From Desulfobacteraceae bacterium (GTDB lineage: Bacteria > Desulfobacterota > Desulfobacteria > Desulfobacterales > Desulfosalsimonadaceae), in the NCBI GenBank assembly GCA_014237465.1, contig JABZFM010000029.1, positions 1-64,000 on the forward strand: DNA of 64,000 nt, written 5' to 3'. Below are positions 43,167-52,028 of this stretch, piece by piece (position 1 is the stretch's first letter; each line of letters opens with the position of its first letter). Both the position numbers and the translations under genes were made by a program. The notes under the pieces are model-generated. The model searched no databases and was not told where the DNA came from. It was given only the letters and a program-made list of their open reading frames with translations.

Positions 43167-44141
43167 CTATTCCAACTCCGAACGTACACTCTTTAGGATT
43201 CCGCGCACCTCATCCAAACTATCCCGGTCCTTCTCGCTCAATTCTTCAAATTTTTCCGTCTTTTGATAGGCCCGCAGTGCTTTCTTTGCTTTTGGATCGT
43301 TGTGCGCATTCAGGAGAATTTCCTTCAGCCGCTGCTTTATGCCGGGATCGAGCCCTTTTCTTACCAGTTCGATTGCCCTGGGAAAAGGCCTGCTTTTATG
43401 GAATATTATCATATTCTTCCTAAACGCCTTGGGCAAATGATCATCTTTATTCCAGTCCTGATTGTTAAATGCACCTGCGGACACAAAGCCTTTATGCACA
43501 TATGTGGAAATAGTTATCTCTTGTTCGGCAAAAACATACCCCACCTTGTCCGCCAGCGGTTTTTCTCTTGGCGATGCGAGCCGGACCAACTCCAGCCCCT
43601 CATTTATCAGTATCGAAGCAGGCACAGAGTAAGCAGAGGTTGACCCGGGATCCTCCAAAGCGATTGTTTTGCCTTTAAGATCCGACAACGAGTTGATGCC
43701 GCTATCCTTGCGAGCAAAAAAAATGGTGTGATAATCGGGCACACCTTTTTTCCATTTTTTGAGCAGGATCTCTGCACCGGCTTTTTCCTGCAAGATGATT
43801 GCAGAAAAAGGCGTCTCCGTCACCCAGTCCACCTTCCCTTGCTTGAGGTAACTAACCATCCGCTGATTGTCTTTTGCCATCAGAACTTCAGTATCGGTAA
43901 TGCCAAGGTCTTTCATATGCTCTGCTGCATAATTAACCATGGGTTTGAGGTATCTGAAGAGTTTCTTCGGGTTTTGAGTTATCTTGCCGATTACCAGAGT
44001 ATGTTTTTCTAAAAGCGCCTCAGATTTATCTTGGGCCCATAGATTTGTCTTGGCAAGTACACAAGTGCCTCCACAAAGAAGAATCCCAAAAAGCAGGACA
44101 GCAAGCACACTTCCTGATCGCCTTCTTGCTGAAATGGTCAT
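43167..44141 (-). CDS. PhnD/SsuA-type periplasmic binding protein
   Basis: The 324-residue protein has a signal peptide (RRRSGSVLAVLLFGILLCGG) and the PhnD-like fold: YLKPMVNYAAEHM, MVSYLKQGKVDWVTETPFSAI, YHTIFFARKDSGINSLSDL, KGKTIALEDPGSTSAYSVPA (oxyanion-binding Ser/Thr loop) and FRKNMIIFHKSRPFPR. No ABC permease or ATPase is adjacent. It stands instead between a porin and a membrane histidine kinase. Binding proteins of this family act as sensory partners elsewhere (AioX with AioS for arsenite), so a sensing role for phosphonate, phosphite or another oxyanion is likelier than transport. Confidence 0.88.
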   Translation of the reverse strand: MTISARRRSGSVLAVLLFGILLCGGTCVLAKTNLWAQDKSEALLEKHTLVIGKITQNPKKLFRYLKPMVNYAAEHMKDLGITDTEVLMAKDNQRMVSYLKQGKVDWVTETPFSAIILQEKAGAEILLKKWKKGVPDYHTIFFARKDSGINSLSDLKGKTIALEDPGSTSAYSVPASILINEGLELVRLASPREKPLADKVGYVFAEQEITISTYVHKGFVSAGAFNNQDWNKDDHLPKAFRKNMIIFHKSRPFPRAIELVRKGLDPGIKQRLKEILLNAHNDPKAKKALRAYQKTEKFEELSEKDRDSLDEVRGILKSVRSELE

Positions 44142-44164
44142 GATTTGCCGCCTTTTGTATGTAT

Positions 44165-45475
44165 TTAAAAATCCACCTGAAGACGTGCCTGGACGATTCT
44201 CGGGTCGTCGTTACCCATTACGTCGCCGTCCGCATCTGCATCTTCATCATTGTCTACGATAATGTAGTTGAGCATGAGACGTATGTAAGGGTTAAAGTAA
44301 TAATTGAAACCAAAGGTGATATTTTTTCCCTCACCGCCGGTAATTGGGCCGTCGTTCAAGTCAATCGTGCTGTAACGTGTCGCCAGTTCCAGGGCGCCTA
44401 ATTTGCTCATGGGTGTGACACGACCGAAGGCGCCCTTTTTGAATTTGTAGTGTCGGGATTCACCGGTGAGAAACCAGCTCCCGTAAACATACCATCCATC
44501 GAAATCAACATCCTCGGATCCGTTATCCCGGCCTATATTGGTGTAAATGTACTCCCCTTGCAAGGAGAAGGGACCAAGCACCCCTGAGGCTTCCAGGCCA
44601 TACTTGATCAGGCTGTCCATGTTTTTTATCTTGTCGGTATCGACATATTTAATGTCCGTCACATGAGATTCGGGACGCGCGTCGAATTTGACCTTCTTCT
44701 CGTCGTCCGGTATCCGGTATGAAGCGGCTGCACCCAAATGGAGCGCTCTTGTATCCAAATGGACAGGTGAGTAAGTCAGGCGACCGGTGACACCCCATCC
44801 CTCATCACCTTCATCATCCGCGTCGTCGTCAAATTCCTCGCCAAAGACACCGGCGGCGGCGGTCCATACCTCACCATGAGTATGTATCCCGATACCGATG
44901 TTTCGATCAGGAGCGAATTCATTGGGCAGGGCGCGCTCCATGAAAGTGATAAATTTTGAACTCGTCAGTTCTTCAAGACTGAACGGCTCCTTGAATTGAC
45001 CAACAGTAATTCTCGTCGGGAAAAAGGCATTATATCTGATATAAGCATCCGAAATATCCGCGTCACCATCAGCAAAGTCAATTTCGAATTGGTAGTCCCA
45101 ATCCCCAAATATTATGCCTTTGGTGTCTATGCGGGCTTTGCGAAGCTCGGTGCCGTCGCCCAAAGCATTTTTGTCCTCATCGTAATAAGCTGCATCAACA
45201 AATACACGTCCACCTAATTTAAACGAAAAATTTCCGTCATACGTCTGGACCTCAACCCCGCCTTTTGAGATTACCTTTACGTCAACCCTGCTGCTTTGCT
45301 CCTCCTGTGCCTTATGTTCAGTGGTTTGCTTCAGCTTGTCATACTGTTCCTGTGTAATAGTGCCGTTATCCCGAAGGATGATCAGCAGTTCCTGAGGTTC
45401 GGTATTCTCCGCAAAAGCCATGTTGGCAATTGCTGTCAAGCATAGGATTATACAAACAAAAATAAATTTTATCAT
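44165..45475 (-). CDS. Outer-membrane porin (OprO/OprP-like)
   Basis: The best start is ATG at 45475, giving a signal peptide MIKFIFVCIILCLTAIANM with cleavage after AFA. The frame is open 33 codons further up to 45574, but that extension reads through a poly-G tract and lacks a signal. The mature protein has an N-terminal helix (LRDNGTITQEQYDKLKQTT), then a beta-barrel pattern with KLGGRVFVDAAYYDED, ELRKARIDTKGIIFGDWDYQFEIDFADGDADISDAYI and a C-terminal terminal Phe (ARLQVDF), as in phosphate-selective porins. Acidic loops are abundant. It is the first gene of the porin, PhnD, kinase operon. Confidence 0.9.
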   Translation of the reverse strand: MIKFIFVCIILCLTAIANMAFAENTEPQELLIILRDNGTITQEQYDKLKQTTEHKAQEEQSSRVDVKVISKGGVEVQTYDGNFSFKLGGRVFVDAAYYDEDKNALGDGTELRKARIDTKGIIFGDWDYQFEIDFADGDADISDAYIRYNAFFPTRITVGQFKEPFSLEELTSSKFITFMERALPNEFAPDRNIGIGIHTHGEVWTAAAGVFGEEFDDDADDEGDEGWGVTGRLTYSPVHLDTRALHLGAAASYRIPDDEKKVKFDARPESHVTDIKYVDTDKIKNMDSLIKYGLEASGVLGPFSLQGEYIYTNIGRDNGSEDVDFDGWYVYGSWFLTGESRHYKFKKGAFGRVTPMSKLGALELATRYSTIDLNDGPITGGEGKNITFGFNYYFNPYIRLMLNYIIVDNDEDADADGDVMGNDDPRIVQARLQVDF

Positions 45476-45480
45476 GTTCG

Positions 45481-45490
45481 CCCCCCCCCC
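45481..45490 (-). promoter_or_regulatory. Homopolymeric G10 tract in the Shine-Dalgarno position of the porin
   Basis: On the minus strand a run of 10 G's precedes CGAACATG, so it lies 5-15 nt before the porin start where the SD should be. Homopolymeric G runs are prone to slipped-strand length change. A change of length would alter SD spacing and also the frame of the longer, upstream-initiated reading frame. Confidence 0.7.
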
Positions 45491-46044
45491 TTCAAAGCTT
45501 AACGAATTAGCAAATTGATGACCTGAATCTCTCACAAAATAGCCCTTAACGAACATGGGCGGCTTCTTATTCATATCAACTGACTGGGATTCGGCTCATT
45601 GAATCTGTATAGGTTCGACCTTACTCTAACTCTGATCAACAGAAGCGAAGGCCCAAGTTGCTGTTGAATGGATGTTAATATAGGTATAAAATTAAATAAT
45701 TTAAATTAACATAGCAAAAGAATCATTTTCACGGCAAGAAATATCTCCTCAGGATCACTTTTTTTGTCATATTGATGTTTTCTACCGCTCCAGGTGTCAT
45801 TCCATTTTTGGGCCACCATCAGTCTCACTTTTTATTCGCCCTTTATAAAAGGGCGACAAGTGAAAAATCTACGAGTTTTTGACATCTGCTTAAAAAATCA
45901 CTTGACAACTCCTGAACTCAATTCTAAAGTTGAATCAGATTTTGTTTATGAATTGCATTAAAACTTCAATTCGAGGCAAATAATTTTAAAAACAGGAATT
46001 CAGTTCCTTTCATCCATAAATAATCTATTTTACAGGAGACAGCG
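45491..46044. other. Divergent regulatory region between porin and acyl-CoA dehydrogenase
   Basis: This 550-bp region holds no gene. On the right side TTGACA (45902-45907) and TAAAGT (45925-45930) with a 17-bp spacer form a candidate promoter for the 46045 operon, and CTTCAATTCGAGGC and AATTCTAAAG stretches surround it. The porin gene's promoter should lie nearer 45600, but I see no clear boxes there. Confidence 0.45.
45902..45930 (+). promoter_or_regulatory. Candidate promoter of the CoA island
   Basis: TTGACA (45902-45907), 17-bp spacer, TAAAGT (45925-45930). The leader of about 110 nt ends in TTTTACAGGAGACAGCG before the first acyl-CoA dehydrogenase ATG. A TetR protein encoded downstream (48399) is the likely regulator, but no perfect operator palindrome was found. 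Confidence 0.45.
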
Positions 46045-47187
46045 ATGGATTTTGCATTCACCAAAGAGCAACTAATGTTCAAAAAAGAGATTATCCGGTT
46101 TGCCAAAAAAGAGATTGTTCCCCGGGTTCAGGAACATGATTTAAAAAAACAGTTTGATTTTGAGGCGTTCAAAAAACTTGGGGAATTCGGTATCCTGGGC
46201 TTGCATTTTCCGGAAGAATACGGCGGAAGCGGTGCGGATGTTATCACCACCGTCATGGCCGGCGAAGCATTGGGCGAAGCAGGCGTGGACGGTGGTTTGA
46301 CCCTTGCTTACGGTGCGCATACATTCCTGTGTGCGGATACCATTTTTTCACATGGAACCGAAGAACAGCGGAAAAAATATATCCCCAAACTGGCCAGCGG
46401 CGAATGGATCGGCTGCATGGGGCTGACCGAACCCAATGCGGGCTCCGATGTAGCCTCCCTGGCAACCACTGCCGAAAAAAAAGGAGACAAATACGTCTTA
46501 AACGGCAGCAAAATCTTTATCACCAACGGCCCGCTTGCCGATGTATCCGTTATTTATGCAAAAACAGACCCGGAGCAGAAACATACCGGGATCTCGGCAT
46601 TTATCGTTGAAAAAGGAACCAAAGGATTCTCATCAGGCCCCAACCTGATTAAAATGGGCGTCAGCACCTCTCAGACGTCTGAATTGTTTTTCAACAACTG
46701 TGAAATCCCGGCAGAAAACCTGCTTGGAGATGAAGGCGAAGGGTTCAATATGTCTCTCCAGACGGTCGAATGGGACCGAAGCGCTCTGCTCGCCCCTTTT
46801 GTCGGTGCGGCAACGTATATGATGACGCGATGCGTGGATTACGCAAAAAGCCGCGAACAGTTTGGCAGAAAAATCGGAAAATTCCAGGCTATTAAGCAAA
46901 AAATCGCCAACATCCGCATTTTCGGTGAAGCCGCCCGAAACCTGGTATACCGAATCGCATGGTGTAAAGATCAGGGAAGGCCCATGAATCACCTGGAGGC
47001 GGCTGTCGCTAAACTTTTTGTTGGCGACTGGAGCTTAGGGCCGGCCAATGACGCGGTCGTTCTTTTCGGCGGCTACGGATACTGCCATGAGTATGATATG
47101 GAGCGGATTTTTAGAGACAGTCGACTGGCGCCCATCGGCGGCGGAACATCTGACATTCAGAAAATGATTATTTCCAAACTGATGTAA
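46045..47187 (+). CDS. Acyl-CoA dehydrogenase with altered catalytic-base positions
   Basis: The 380-residue protein has typical acyl-CoA dehydrogenase features: FTKEQLMFKKEIIRFAKKEI, PEEYGGSGAD, GLTEPNAGSDVASLATTAE (FAD/substrate), FITNGPLADVSVIYAKT, SREQFGRKIGKFQAIKQ and FGGYGYCHEYDMERIFRDSR. The LCAD/IVD-type Glu position carries Asp (EWDRSAL, about residue 246) and the MCAD-type position carries Gly (IGGGTSDIQ). The base may therefore be Asp or supplied elsewhere. It heads the CoA island, has a good SD (ACAGGAGACAG) and pairs with the divergent homologue at 47240. Confidence 0.9.
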   Translation: MDFAFTKEQLMFKKEIIRFAKKEIVPRVQEHDLKKQFDFEAFKKLGEFGILGLHFPEEYGGSGADVITTVMAGEALGEAGVDGGLTLAYGAHTFLCADTIFSHGTEEQRKKYIPKLASGEWIGCMGLTEPNAGSDVASLATTAEKKGDKYVLNGSKIFITNGPLADVSVIYAKTDPEQKHTGISAFIVEKGTKGFSSGPNLIKMGVSTSQTSELFFNNCEIPAENLLGDEGEGFNMSLQTVEWDRSALLAPFVGAATYMMTRCVDYAKSREQFGRKIGKFQAIKQKIANIRIFGEAARNLVYRIAWCKDQGRPMNHLEAAVAKLFVGDWSLGPANDAVVLFGGYGYCHEYDMERIFRDSRLAPIGGGTSDIQKMIISKLM

Positions 47188-47239
47188 ACCTACGGACGCC
47201 CGGAGCAGAAAACAGAGGGAAAAACTGAGGAGAAAACAA

Positions 47240-48376
47240 ATGAACTATGATTTTAGCGATAAAGAATTTAACCTTTTTGTCGAAATCCATACACTGATCA
47301 GCGAATTTGTAAAAGATAAAAACCTGGAAAGCAGTGACATTAATACATCTGCTGAAAACATCCGTCAGGCCCTGGCCCTGCTTTCCCAAACGCCGTATTT
47401 AAAACTGGGCGTTGAAAAAGCAGAGAATTATAATGGGCTGCTCACGCTCATGGGCGCCATGGAAGTGATTGCAGGAACTTCACCATCCCTGTTTTTATCC
47501 ATCGAAACCAGCACCCGAATTTTCGGTAGAATTTTAAGTACCTGGGGCAGCGACTCTCAGAAAGAAAAACTGCTGAATCCCCTGCTTAATGGTCAAATAA
47601 TCGGCGCTGTCGGATTATCAGAAGACGCCCTGAATGTGGACAATGATCCGTTAACGACCACGGCTGTCGCTGATGGTGACAGTGTTAAAATTTCCGGACA
47701 CAAACAATATGTGATCAATGGCCCCACGGCAGACTGGATCGCCGTCGTCGGTATGATGAATGGAAAAAACGTTATATGCCTGGTTGAAAAAGGCACGCCT
47801 GGATTAACCATCGGGGAAAAAACAGCGACCCTGGGCTATGAAGGCGTTGCCATTTCCAAAATTATACTAAACGACTGCACCATTGCCTCAAGTCAGGTAA
47901 TCACCCCGAAAAACGATAAGGATATGTTAAACACGCTCAAGCTCTGGGAAAACCAGATTCTTATCGGTGCCGGCTTAGGCCTGATGAAAACCGCGTTTGA
48001 ATCAGCAAAGGATCATTCAAAAAAACACAAAACCGGCGGCAAGCCGATTATCGCATACCAGGAAGTCGGGTTTAAACTGTCTGAAATGCTGACCCTGTTC
48101 CAGACTTCACAGCTATTCGCTTACAGGGCGGCATGGACCGCTGATACCGATCCAAAGAACGTTGAATCATTAACTCTCTGCGCCAAGGTTTTCTGCACAG
48201 AATCCGCCGAGCAGGTGGCCAGTGAGGCAATGAAAATTCTCGGCGGTTCAGGATTTTTATCCGGCCATCCGGTGGAAGAAGCATTCCGCTGTTCAAAGTA
48301 TGGACAGATTGCCGGCACTTCTACGGAAATCTCACGGGTTAAAATCGGCGACACCGCTTTGGGTATGAATAAATAG
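47240..48376 (+). CDS. Divergent acyl-CoA dehydrogenase homologue
   Basis: The 378-residue protein keeps the fold but is divergent. It has GLLTLMGAMEVIAGTSPSLFLSIETSTRIFG, GAVGLSEDALNVDNDPLTTTAV in place of the conserved TEPxAGSD, INGPTADWIAVVGMMNGKN, and a C-terminal ILGGSGFLSGHPVEEAFRCSKYGQIAGTSTEI. The aromatic/Arg residues of the usual RKxFG motif are replaced (HKTGGKPIIAYQ). It may bind a different substrate or form a heteromer with the 46045 product, as in the alpha2beta2 acyl-CoA dehydrogenases of steroid catabolism (FadE pairs). That is inference from adjacency and divergence. Confidence 0.82.
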   Translation: MNYDFSDKEFNLFVEIHTLISEFVKDKNLESSDINTSAENIRQALALLSQTPYLKLGVEKAENYNGLLTLMGAMEVIAGTSPSLFLSIETSTRIFGRILSTWGSDSQKEKLLNPLLNGQIIGAVGLSEDALNVDNDPLTTTAVADGDSVKISGHKQYVINGPTADWIAVVGMMNGKNVICLVEKGTPGLTIGEKTATLGYEGVAISKIILNDCTIASSQVITPKNDKDMLNTLKLWENQILIGAGLGLMKTAFESAKDHSKKHKTGGKPIIAYQEVGFKLSEMLTLFQTSQLFAYRAAWTADTDPKNVESLTLCAKVFCTESAEQVASEAMKILGGSGFLSGHPVEEAFRCSKYGQIAGTSTEISRVKIGDTALGMNK

Positions 48377-48398
48377 TGCCTGAATAGAAAGGAGAATT

Positions 48399-49070
48399 AT
48401 GCCCGCAAAAAAATCAAAAAATGAAAATTTTTCGCCATCAGCGCTGCGGCGTCAGCGGGAACGAGAGCATCGCTATCAAACGATTCTGGCGGCGGCTGAA
48501 AAACTCTTTGCCGAGGAAGGGTATCATAAGTCCAGCATGGAACAGCTCGCCAATGCCTCTGAAGTTTCCGTTGGTGCTGTTTATTTCTATTTTAAAAATA
48601 AAGAAGACCTCATTATCCAGTTGATGGACGAAATCGGCTACCTCTTGCGAAAAACCCTCGGCACGGTATTTTTAGAAAACGGCGCCACCATGGAAAGCTT
48701 TAAACTGGCGGGCCATGCGTTTTTTGAAGATTTCTGTATCAATTATCCTGAAAAATGCGCCATTGTTTTTCGGGAATCCGTGGGGCAGAGTCCGCTGGTG
48801 GAAAAACACCGAAAAGCGCTTTTTGACAAATGCACCAGTGATGTTCTAGGTGCATTAATGGCCGTCTGCAAAAACCAGGGGGTTACATTTAAAGGTAAAT
48901 ATTCAGCCGAGGTTATTGCCGTCAGCATCATGGGGATTTACGAACGGGTCGCCTACCAGTATCTGTTCTGGGAGGATCAGTCCAGGGATTTAAAAACCAT
49001 CGGCCGGGACGCGGTAGCATTCCTTCTCGGAGGGGTCAACAATCTGCTAAACGAGACATCATGCACTTAA
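48399..49070 (+). CDS. TetR-family transcriptional regulator
   Basis: The 223-residue protein has an N-terminal helix-turn-helix (ILAAAEKLFAEEGYHKSSMEQLANASEVSVGAVYFYFKNKEDL, about residues 28-72; key motif VSVGAVYFYFKNK) and a larger ligand-binding helical domain. TetR proteins embedded in beta-oxidation islands usually sense the acyl-CoA made by the pathway and repress it. The basic N-terminus (KKSKNENFSPSALRRQRERE) is longer than average. It overlaps the PHP gene by 10 nt. Confidence 0.92.
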   Translation: MPAKKSKNENFSPSALRRQREREHRYQTILAAAEKLFAEEGYHKSSMEQLANASEVSVGAVYFYFKNKEDLIIQLMDEIGYLLRKTLGTVFLENGATMESFKLAGHAFFEDFCINYPEKCAIVFRESVGQSPLVEKHRKALFDKCTSDVLGALMAVCKNQGVTFKGKYSAEVIAVSIMGIYERVAYQYLFWEDQSRDLKTIGRDAVAFLLGGVNNLLNETSCT

Positions 49071-49633
49071 AGGGCAGCCTGCATATTCATACAACCTGTT
49101 CGGATGGAGAGCTGTCCATAGAAGAAGTAATTCGCGTTTATTCGGGCCTGGGATTTGATTTTATCGCACTGACGGACCATGACTTCCTGTTGCAGCCCGA
49201 CTGTTATAAATCGATAACTAAAATAAACACGGATTTGATTATTTTTAAAGGGGTGGAACTGACTGTTTTTGAAAAAGGATATGTTCATGTCAACAAGATC
49301 GACGGCGACAATGAGGTGCTTCATATTTTCAATCATCCGTCGGAACTGGATCTCCCCATGAATAAAGTGATTGATCGCATATCTTCTGTTGCGGAAAGAC
49401 TCCCCATTGATGCGGTGGAAGTGACATCCAAAGGATTTCGGACCCCGGAATACGAAATTGATGACATTCCATTTCCGAAAGTCGCAACCGATGACTCACA
49501 TACCCGCCTGGGATGCGGAAGGGCATGGATTGAAATGGATTGCATGCGGGACAAAGACAAAATCATAAGGGCGATAAAAAACGGAGATTTCTGGAATTGT
49601 TATACGGAAACAAATCATTTATTTTTAAAATAA
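49061..49633 (+). CDS. PHP-domain phosphoesterase-like protein
   Basis: The 190-residue protein has the four PHP motifs: HIHTTCSDGELSIEE (residues 8-22), ALTDHDFLL, the HIFNHPSE block, and ATDDSHTRLGCG (about 144-155). It should bind two or three metals and hydrolyse a phosphoester. Small PHP proteins resemble RNase AM/YciV-like enzymes, and a role in nucleotide or CoA phosphate turnover is conceivable. Its start overlaps the TetR stop region; the SD is inside the TetR gene. Why it lies in a CoA catabolic island is unclear. Confidence 0.85.
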   Translation: MHLKGSLHIHTTCSDGELSIEEVIRVYSGLGFDFIALTDHDFLLQPDCYKSITKINTDLIIFKGVELTVFEKGYVHVNKIDGDNEVLHIFNHPSELDLPMNKVIDRISSVAERLPIDAVEVTSKGFRTPEYEIDDIPFPKVATDDSHTRLGCGRAWIEMDCMRDKDKIIRAIKNGDFWNCYTETNHLFLK

Positions 49634-49648
49634 AGGAGGGACACTATA

Positions 49649-50809
49649 ATGGCAAAAAAAGTTGGTATTTGTGCAGTTGCGCAGACAACATTTGAGCGCA
49701 GCAAAGACGACATACGCTTTCAAGGCATGGCATTAGACGTGCTAGAAGCACTCCGGGAACAGGTGGATGTCACATTTTCACGTCATGTCAAAGGCGCAAC
49801 CGGCGTTGATATGACTATCAGTGTATCAGATGACATATTTGATGCCCGGACCATTTCAGACAATGGGATGACGGACGTTTGCGGCGCCCACTTCGGGTGT
49901 GAAGAAAAAGTCGCCCAGGAAGGAATTCAGGCATTGTATTACGGCCTGGCCGCGATTCAGTCAGGGCACAACGATATGGTTTTTCTGATAGGCCATTGCA
50001 AGGAATCTCAAGCGCAAAGTCGAAATATGGTGACCCACGTTGCGTTTGACCCGTTTTTTACCCGCCCTGTGGGGCTCGATTTTTGTGCATCAGCCGGTTT
50101 TCAGGCCCAGGCATATGCTGCCAAATCCGGAATAACAGATGAGCAACTGGCAAAAATTGTTGTGCGCACAAGAGAAAATGCGTCAAAAAATCCCTACACT
50201 CAGGACATCGGCAAAGTTTCCGTTGAAGATGTTATGGCTTCTGAAATGCTGGCAGATCCCATCCGGGAACTCCACGCATATCCGGTATCGGACGGTGCGG
50301 TTGGTATGATTCTCGCGACAGAGGACGTTGCAAAAAAAATATGTGACAAACCGATCTGGATTACCGGAGTCGGAAACTGTATGGACAGTTTCTTTTTAGG
50401 GGACCGTGACCTGACGTCCAACTTTTCCCTGATAAAAGCAGCGGAACGCGCTTACAAACGGGCCGGTATCTCAGATCCGAAATCCGCCTTTGACGTGATT
50501 GAATTATCGGACCAGTATGCATACCAGCTTCCCATGTGGGCTGAAGGCATCGGTATATGTGAAGAAGGCAAGGGCGGTAAATGGGTGGATGCGAATGGCC
50601 CTGAAAAACAAAATGTAAACACTTCCGGCGGCATGCTGGCCGGCAATCCACTGATTCTCGGCGGATTTGTTCGCGCTGCAGAAGCTGCGTTTCAACTTCG
50701 CGGTGAAGCCGGGGATCGACAGGTAGATAATGCAAAAACAGCCATTGCCCATGGGGTCATGGGGCCGGCAGGCCAATTTCATTCTATAATCACAATGGCA
50801 CGGGATTAG
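49649..50809 (+). CDS. Thiolase-fold protein A, set 1 (catalytic Cys absent)
   Basis: The 386-residue protein has the SCPx-type thiolase fold: KKVGICAVAQTTFE, AAIQSGHNDMVFLIGHCKES, FDVIELSDQYAYQLPMWAEG, NVNTSGGMLAGNPLILGG and GVMGPAGQFHSIITM. Alignment to the CSTGSTAL region of SCPx thiolases places Ala 89 (KVAQEGIQAL) at the nucleophile position. The GHP histidine is replaced by Asn (AGNP), so thiolysis seems impossible. A paired thiolase-fold B (50820) and DUF35 proteins follow. Ltp2-like aldolases likewise lack the thiolase Cys and need a DUF35 partner. The start has a good RBS (AAAGGAGGG). Confidence 0.87.
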   Translation: MAKKVGICAVAQTTFERSKDDIRFQGMALDVLEALREQVDVTFSRHVKGATGVDMTISVSDDIFDARTISDNGMTDVCGAHFGCEEKVAQEGIQALYYGLAAIQSGHNDMVFLIGHCKESQAQSRNMVTHVAFDPFFTRPVGLDFCASAGFQAQAYAAKSGITDEQLAKIVVRTRENASKNPYTQDIGKVSVEDVMASEMLADPIRELHAYPVSDGAVGMILATEDVAKKICDKPIWITGVGNCMDSFFLGDRDLTSNFSLIKAAERAYKRAGISDPKSAFDVIELSDQYAYQLPMWAEGIGICEEGKGGKWVDANGPEKQNVNTSGGMLAGNPLILGGFVRAAEAAFQLRGEAGDRQVDNAKTAIAHGVMGPAGQFHSIITMARD

Positions 50810-50819
50810 GAGGCAAAAA

Positions 50820-52028
50820 ATGAAAAAAAATAGAAATGTCGGCATCATCGGAGTAGGACAATCCGTTTATTCAAGCCACAGGGAAGATGTCAACCAACCG
50901 GAAATGATTCATGAAGCGGTTGTTGAAGCATTAAATCATGCAGGAATGACAATTGATGATATTGACTGCATCGTTCACGGCAACATGGAGCTGTTTGAAA
51001 TGGTCCACCAACCGGATCTCTGGCATACCTTAGGCTCCGGCGCCTTTGGCAAGGAAACCATGCGTGTAACAACCGGCGGCACAACCGGCACCACCCTCTG
51101 CTGCACGGCCGATTACCTGGTTGCCTCGGGCCTCCATGATGTTGTGATCGCCATTGGCTTTGAAAAGCTCCAGGAAGGGCACACCACCGGCGGCATTACG
51201 AATATGGCGGACCCGCTCTGGGCACGGCAGCTTCAAACTGGAGCTTTGACCGGAATGACGGCTGAACAGGTAATCAGCGAATTCGGAGAAGAACGCGCTA
51301 AAAAAGCCTCAATGAAATACCGAATTCAGATGGACAAGCATGCCATGAAAAATAAAAAAGCCCACCGCCGGCTCGGCCTTGAGTTTGATCAGGGGGATGA
51401 CCTGATGGAAAGCTCCCCGGCGCTGGTCGGCGAACTGCGAATGATCCATATGTGTTCGCAAAGTGACGGTGCCTGTGCCATGATTTTTGCATCCGAAGAA
51501 AAAGCCAAGCAATACTGCAAGCAACCTGCCTGGATCAAAGACCATATTACCGTTCATCGTGAAGAGTGCTTCTGCGCGTTCGGTGATGCGCCGGTTGTCC
51601 TGTCACACCGGTATGCGGCGGAAAAACTGTTTGAACGAAATGGAATCAAAAATCCGCGCAAAGAAATCGATATGTTTGAAATGTATGATCCCTCCTCCTG
51701 GTGGGGCCTTGACTGGCTCAGAGAGTTTCTGCTTTTCGAGGGCGATGAGCACCTTAAAATGATTGAAAATGATGAAATTACCATCGACGGCGACTTCCCC
51801 ATTAATCCATCAGGCGGCGTCACGGCATCCAACCCCATCGGCGCAACGGCCATGGTACGTGTTGCTGAAGCCGCCCTCCAGATTATGGGTGAAGCCGGGG
51901 ATCATCAGGTGAAGAAAAAAGTGAATCAGGCCCTGGCTTCCGGATTCGGCGGGACCCTCTGGACGGTTCTCTTTCTGCTCACAAGAGAAGTTCCGTATGC
52001 TCTCAATAAATCTGGGCAAACGATGTAG
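50820..52028 (+). CDS. Thiolase-fold protein B, set 1 (catalytic Cys absent)
   Basis: The 402-residue SCPx-like thiolase fold contains NVGIIGVGQSVYSS, AGMTIDDIDCIVHGNMELFE, LVASGLHDVVIAIGFEKLQEG, MIHMCSQSDGACAMIFASEE, DMFEMYDPSSWWGLDWLREF and INPSGGVTASNPIGATA. At the nucleophile position the sequence is TTGGTTGTTL, with Gly 87 where CSTGS would be, and GHP reads SNP. It is probably a heteromeric partner of the protein at 49649. The stop codon TAG (52026-52028) lies in the double-hairpin repeat copy 2, so the last residues (NKSGQTM) differ from its paralogue at 60277. Confidence 0.87.
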   Translation: MKKNRNVGIIGVGQSVYSSHREDVNQPEMIHEAVVEALNHAGMTIDDIDCIVHGNMELFEMVHQPDLWHTLGSGAFGKETMRVTTGGTTGTTLCCTADYLVASGLHDVVIAIGFEKLQEGHTTGGITNMADPLWARQLQTGALTGMTAEQVISEFGEERAKKASMKYRIQMDKHAMKNKKAHRRLGLEFDQGDDLMESSPALVGELRMIHMCSQSDGACAMIFASEEKAKQYCKQPAWIKDHITVHREECFCAFGDAPVVLSHRYAAEKLFERNGIKNPRKEIDMFEMYDPSSWWGLDWLREFLLFEGDEHLKMIENDEITIDGDFPINPSGGVTASNPIGATAMVRVAEAALQIMGEAGDHQVKKKVNQALASGFGGTLWTVLFLLTREVPYALNKSGQTM

